DNA of 64,000 nucleotides, taken from NCBI GenBank assembly GCA_944324395.1, contig CALUWC010000001.1:1-64000 (forward strand). Reading direction: 5' to 3'. Of the stretch, positions 62,268-64,000 are shown piece by piece. This DNA is from Candidatus Gastranaerophilales bacterium. GTDB taxonomy: Bacteria > Cyanobacteriota > Vampirovibrionia > Gastranaerophilales > Gastranaerophilaceae. Every line of letters begins with the position of its first letter. The stretch's first letter is position 1. The notes beneath the pieces are model-generated. The model saw only the letters and a program-made list of their open reading frames with translations, did no database searches and had not been told where the DNA came from. Both the position numbers and the translations under genes were made by a program.

Positions 62268-64000
62268 ATGAATAATAAGAAGAAAGTCTGTATATATATG
62301 ATGCTGATGCTTTTAGGTACATACAGTGTATCAAGCGAGGTATGGGCTGCTGAAACTGATGTAAAACAGGAAAATCAGTCTGTTCAGGATACTAAAGCTT
62401 CGGAAACAGTTTCTCCGGCTGTTAGTGATGCTGTAAAAGAAGATGATATAAAAGCAAATAAAGAAACGCTGGAAAATGCTGAAGAAGCTATGGTAAAAAA
62501 AGATTATAAGTCTGCCATTTCTTTATTGAATGCATATATTGATTCGAAACCTAAAAAATACGAAGCTTATAAGCTCAGAGGGGATTCATATTATGCAATG
62601 AGGCAATATAAGCTTGCAAGGGATGATTATCAAAAAGCGATAGAATTAAAAACTTCAGATGATAAATTCTTAACCGGAACTAAGGTTCTCGGTGCATTAG
62701 TTCTTGGAGCCGATAAGGATGAACAGTATCAAAATCCTGAACTCGGCGAATTATACGGTCGTTTGATGTATGCTCAAAAAGCTATGAACAGTGCAACTTA
62801 TGAATCTTCTTATCAAAAAGCTGTTAGTTATAATTCTCATATATATCTTCCAAAACCAAAGAAGGAAGATATTGCTAAAATTAATTGCCCGCAAAAATAC
62901 GGAAAACTTCTTGATCCTCAAGGGGTTGATAAGTATGTTTACGGTGCGATTGAAGATATCGAAAACGGTCATTATAATGAAGCTGTATATAAAGTAAAAT
63001 ATGTAACATCAAATTATCCGCAGTATTATTTGGGATATTATCTTACGGGGGTATCTTTAGCCGGTATGGATAAGACAGATGCTGCTGTTGACGCTTTTAA
63101 ATCCGCATTAAAATATAATCCAAATGATTTTGAGTCATTAGCAAGTTTAGGTCAGATTTATTATAGAGAGGCAGAAAAGACTTTTTCTCCTGAATCCGCT
63201 CAAAAATCTATAGAGTATTTCAAATCTGCAATTAAACTAAATCCTAATTGTTATATTTATTACTATTATACAGGTTTAAACTATTTGCTGCTGGGTGAAT
63301 ATGAGCTTGCCGTAAATAATTTTAATTCCGCCATTAAATTTAAAGCTAATGATTACAACAGCAGATATTATAAATTGATTGCCCAGTATATTTTGGGTGA
63401 TTATTCTTCTGTAATCGATGGAACAACAAGGCTTTTATACAGGCATGTTTCTAATTATAATTCGGTTCTGTATTTAAGAGCATTAGCTGAGTATAAGCAG
63501 GGATATTTTGATGATGCATTAGCAGATATTGAAAAAGTTCATATAAATATGAACGATATCTATAATGCTGATGTTAAAAAGCTTTCTGCTAAAGAAAAAA
63601 CTTTAGATAGTTATTTATATTATTTAAAATCTAAGATTATGTATAAAAAAGGTTTCGGAGTAAAGGCTGATTTCCAAAAAGCTGTTCAAAATCCTATAAT
63701 TGCGAATCTTTCAAGAGTAGAAAAAGCTGTTGCTCAATATACAAAAAATCTTGATGAAAGTTCTGTATCAATTGAAGATTATAATAAATATAGAAATTTC
63801 TATGACAGTCAGGTTGAAAGTTTGCTGGATAAGAATCTTGTGATTACAATAGATGATGTTGATAATCAGTATGATTATATAAGAACTACGTTTGATAATC
63901 TGGGTCTTACTTTTGAATATATTGGTCCTAATTACAAACTTACAACAATAGATAATTATGCTTATAAAAAATACGGTTTAAAGCTTCCGCAAGAAAACAA
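62268..64000 (+). CDS. Exported TPR-repeat protein (partial, continues past the window)
   Basis: Open to the last base of the window, at least 577 residues. A signal peptide (MNNKKKVCIYMMLMLLGTYSVSSEVWAA) is followed by a Glu/Lys/Val linker, then repeated helical pairs such as AEEAMVKKDYKSAISLLNAYI, KYEAYKLRGDSYYAM and TDAAVDAFKSALKYNPNDFESLASLGQIY, which follow the TPR pattern. The frame past residue 450 remains helical but less clearly repetitive. GGGGTGA precedes the ATG. No function can be named; TPR proteins usually scaffold envelope complexes. Confidence 0.85.
   Translation, partial: MNNKKKVCIYMMLMLLGTYSVSSEVWAAETDVKQENQSVQDTKASETVSPAVSDAVKEDDIKANKETLENAEEAMVKKDYKSAISLLNAYIDSKPKKYEAYKLRGDSYYAMRQYKLARDDYQKAIELKTSDDKFLTGTKVLGALVLGADKDEQYQNPELGELYGRLMYAQKAMNSATYESSYQKAVSYNSHIYLPKPKKEDIAKINCPQKYGKLLDPQGVDKYVYGAIEDIENGHYNEAVYKVKYVTSNYPQYYLGYYLTGVSLAGMDKTDAAVDAFKSALKYNPNDFESLASLGQIYYREAEKTFSPESAQKSIEYFKSAIKLNPNCYIYYYYTGLNYLLLGEYELAVNNFNSAIKFKANDYNSRYYKLIAQYILGDYSSVIDGTTRLLYRHVSNYNSVLYLRALAEYKQGYFDDALADIEKVHINMNDIYNADVKKLSAKEKTLDSYLYYLKSKIMYKKGFGVKADFQKAVQNPIIANLSRVEKAVAQYTKNLDESSVSIEDYNKYRNFYDSQVESLLDKNLVITIDDVDNQYDYIRTTFDNLGLTFEYIGPNYKLTTIDNYAYKKYGLKLPQEN

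Overview
The window is AT-rich (roughly one third G+C by eye), gene-dense DNA read with the standard code. I infer a fermentative, diderm, non-photosynthetic relative of cyanobacteria, most like gut Gastranaerophilales ('Melainabacteria'). Reasons: a minC-minD-minE operon; a TolC/HlyD/MacB export operon, an AsmA-like protein and a TonB C-terminal domain protein, which imply an outer membrane; a pyruvate formate-lyase system and the hydrogenase maturase HydE; and many lineage-restricted-looking proteins carrying a short N-terminal 'SFG / FTG / SFTS' leader. The taxonomic call is inference, since there is no rRNA here.

Layout. 1-7325: a very AT-rich surface-polysaccharide operon (GT2-LicD fusion, CDP-glycerol-type phosphotransferase, IspD/TarI-like cytidylyltransferase, epimerase, pyruvyl transferase, acyltransferase 3) ending in a G10 tract beside tRNA-Thr(CGU). 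7489-13660: small envelope or unknown proteins, pgk, and spmA-spmB. 13751-20021 (mostly minus strand): fusA, a ~460-bp palindromic repeat in the one long gene-free gap, an SDR, tcdA, secG and an NrtR-like Nudix regulator. 20220-23375: a Met/Phe/Asn/Pro-rich lysozyme-like protein, then minCDE with a long acidic MinE tail. 23428-28793 (minus): a CheR-like methyltransferase, PSP1/RicT, gpsA, murQ, ribH, and a CcdA plus thioredoxin-like pair. 28965-33665: tolC-macA-macB-macB export operon. 33673-39733: TonB-C protein, GlcF-like Fe-S protein, rpmH-rnpA with unusual downstream genes, a GT2 gene and a divergent XRE regulator with a palindromic operator candidate. 39831-46338: tRNA-fMet and an accessory-looking block (JAMM-like protein, UbiB-like kinase, PEMT-like methyltransferase, an 'RGSD' protein and a degenerate membrane-anchored GH77-like protein). 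46496-51154: pyruvate formate-lyase split into a catalytic body and a separate glycyl-radical subunit, then pflA and a GH13-like protein. 51208-64000: YkgJ-type protein, dmeR-dmeF metal efflux, WG-repeat protein, AsmA-like protein, acyl-ACP thioesterase, acyl-CoA ligase, hydE, two paralogous membrane proteins, tag, and a TPR protein running off the end.

How it works together. Glycolysis (pgk) feeds pyruvate to PFL, with PflA making the glycyl radical. The polysaccharide operon, gpsA and murQ serve envelope building and recycling. AsmA, thioesterase and acyl-CoA ligase suggest lipid handling. The most unusual material is the shared N-terminal leader on otherwise unrelated proteins, the degenerate GH77-like protein, the split PFL with a structured spacer, and the long palindrome.
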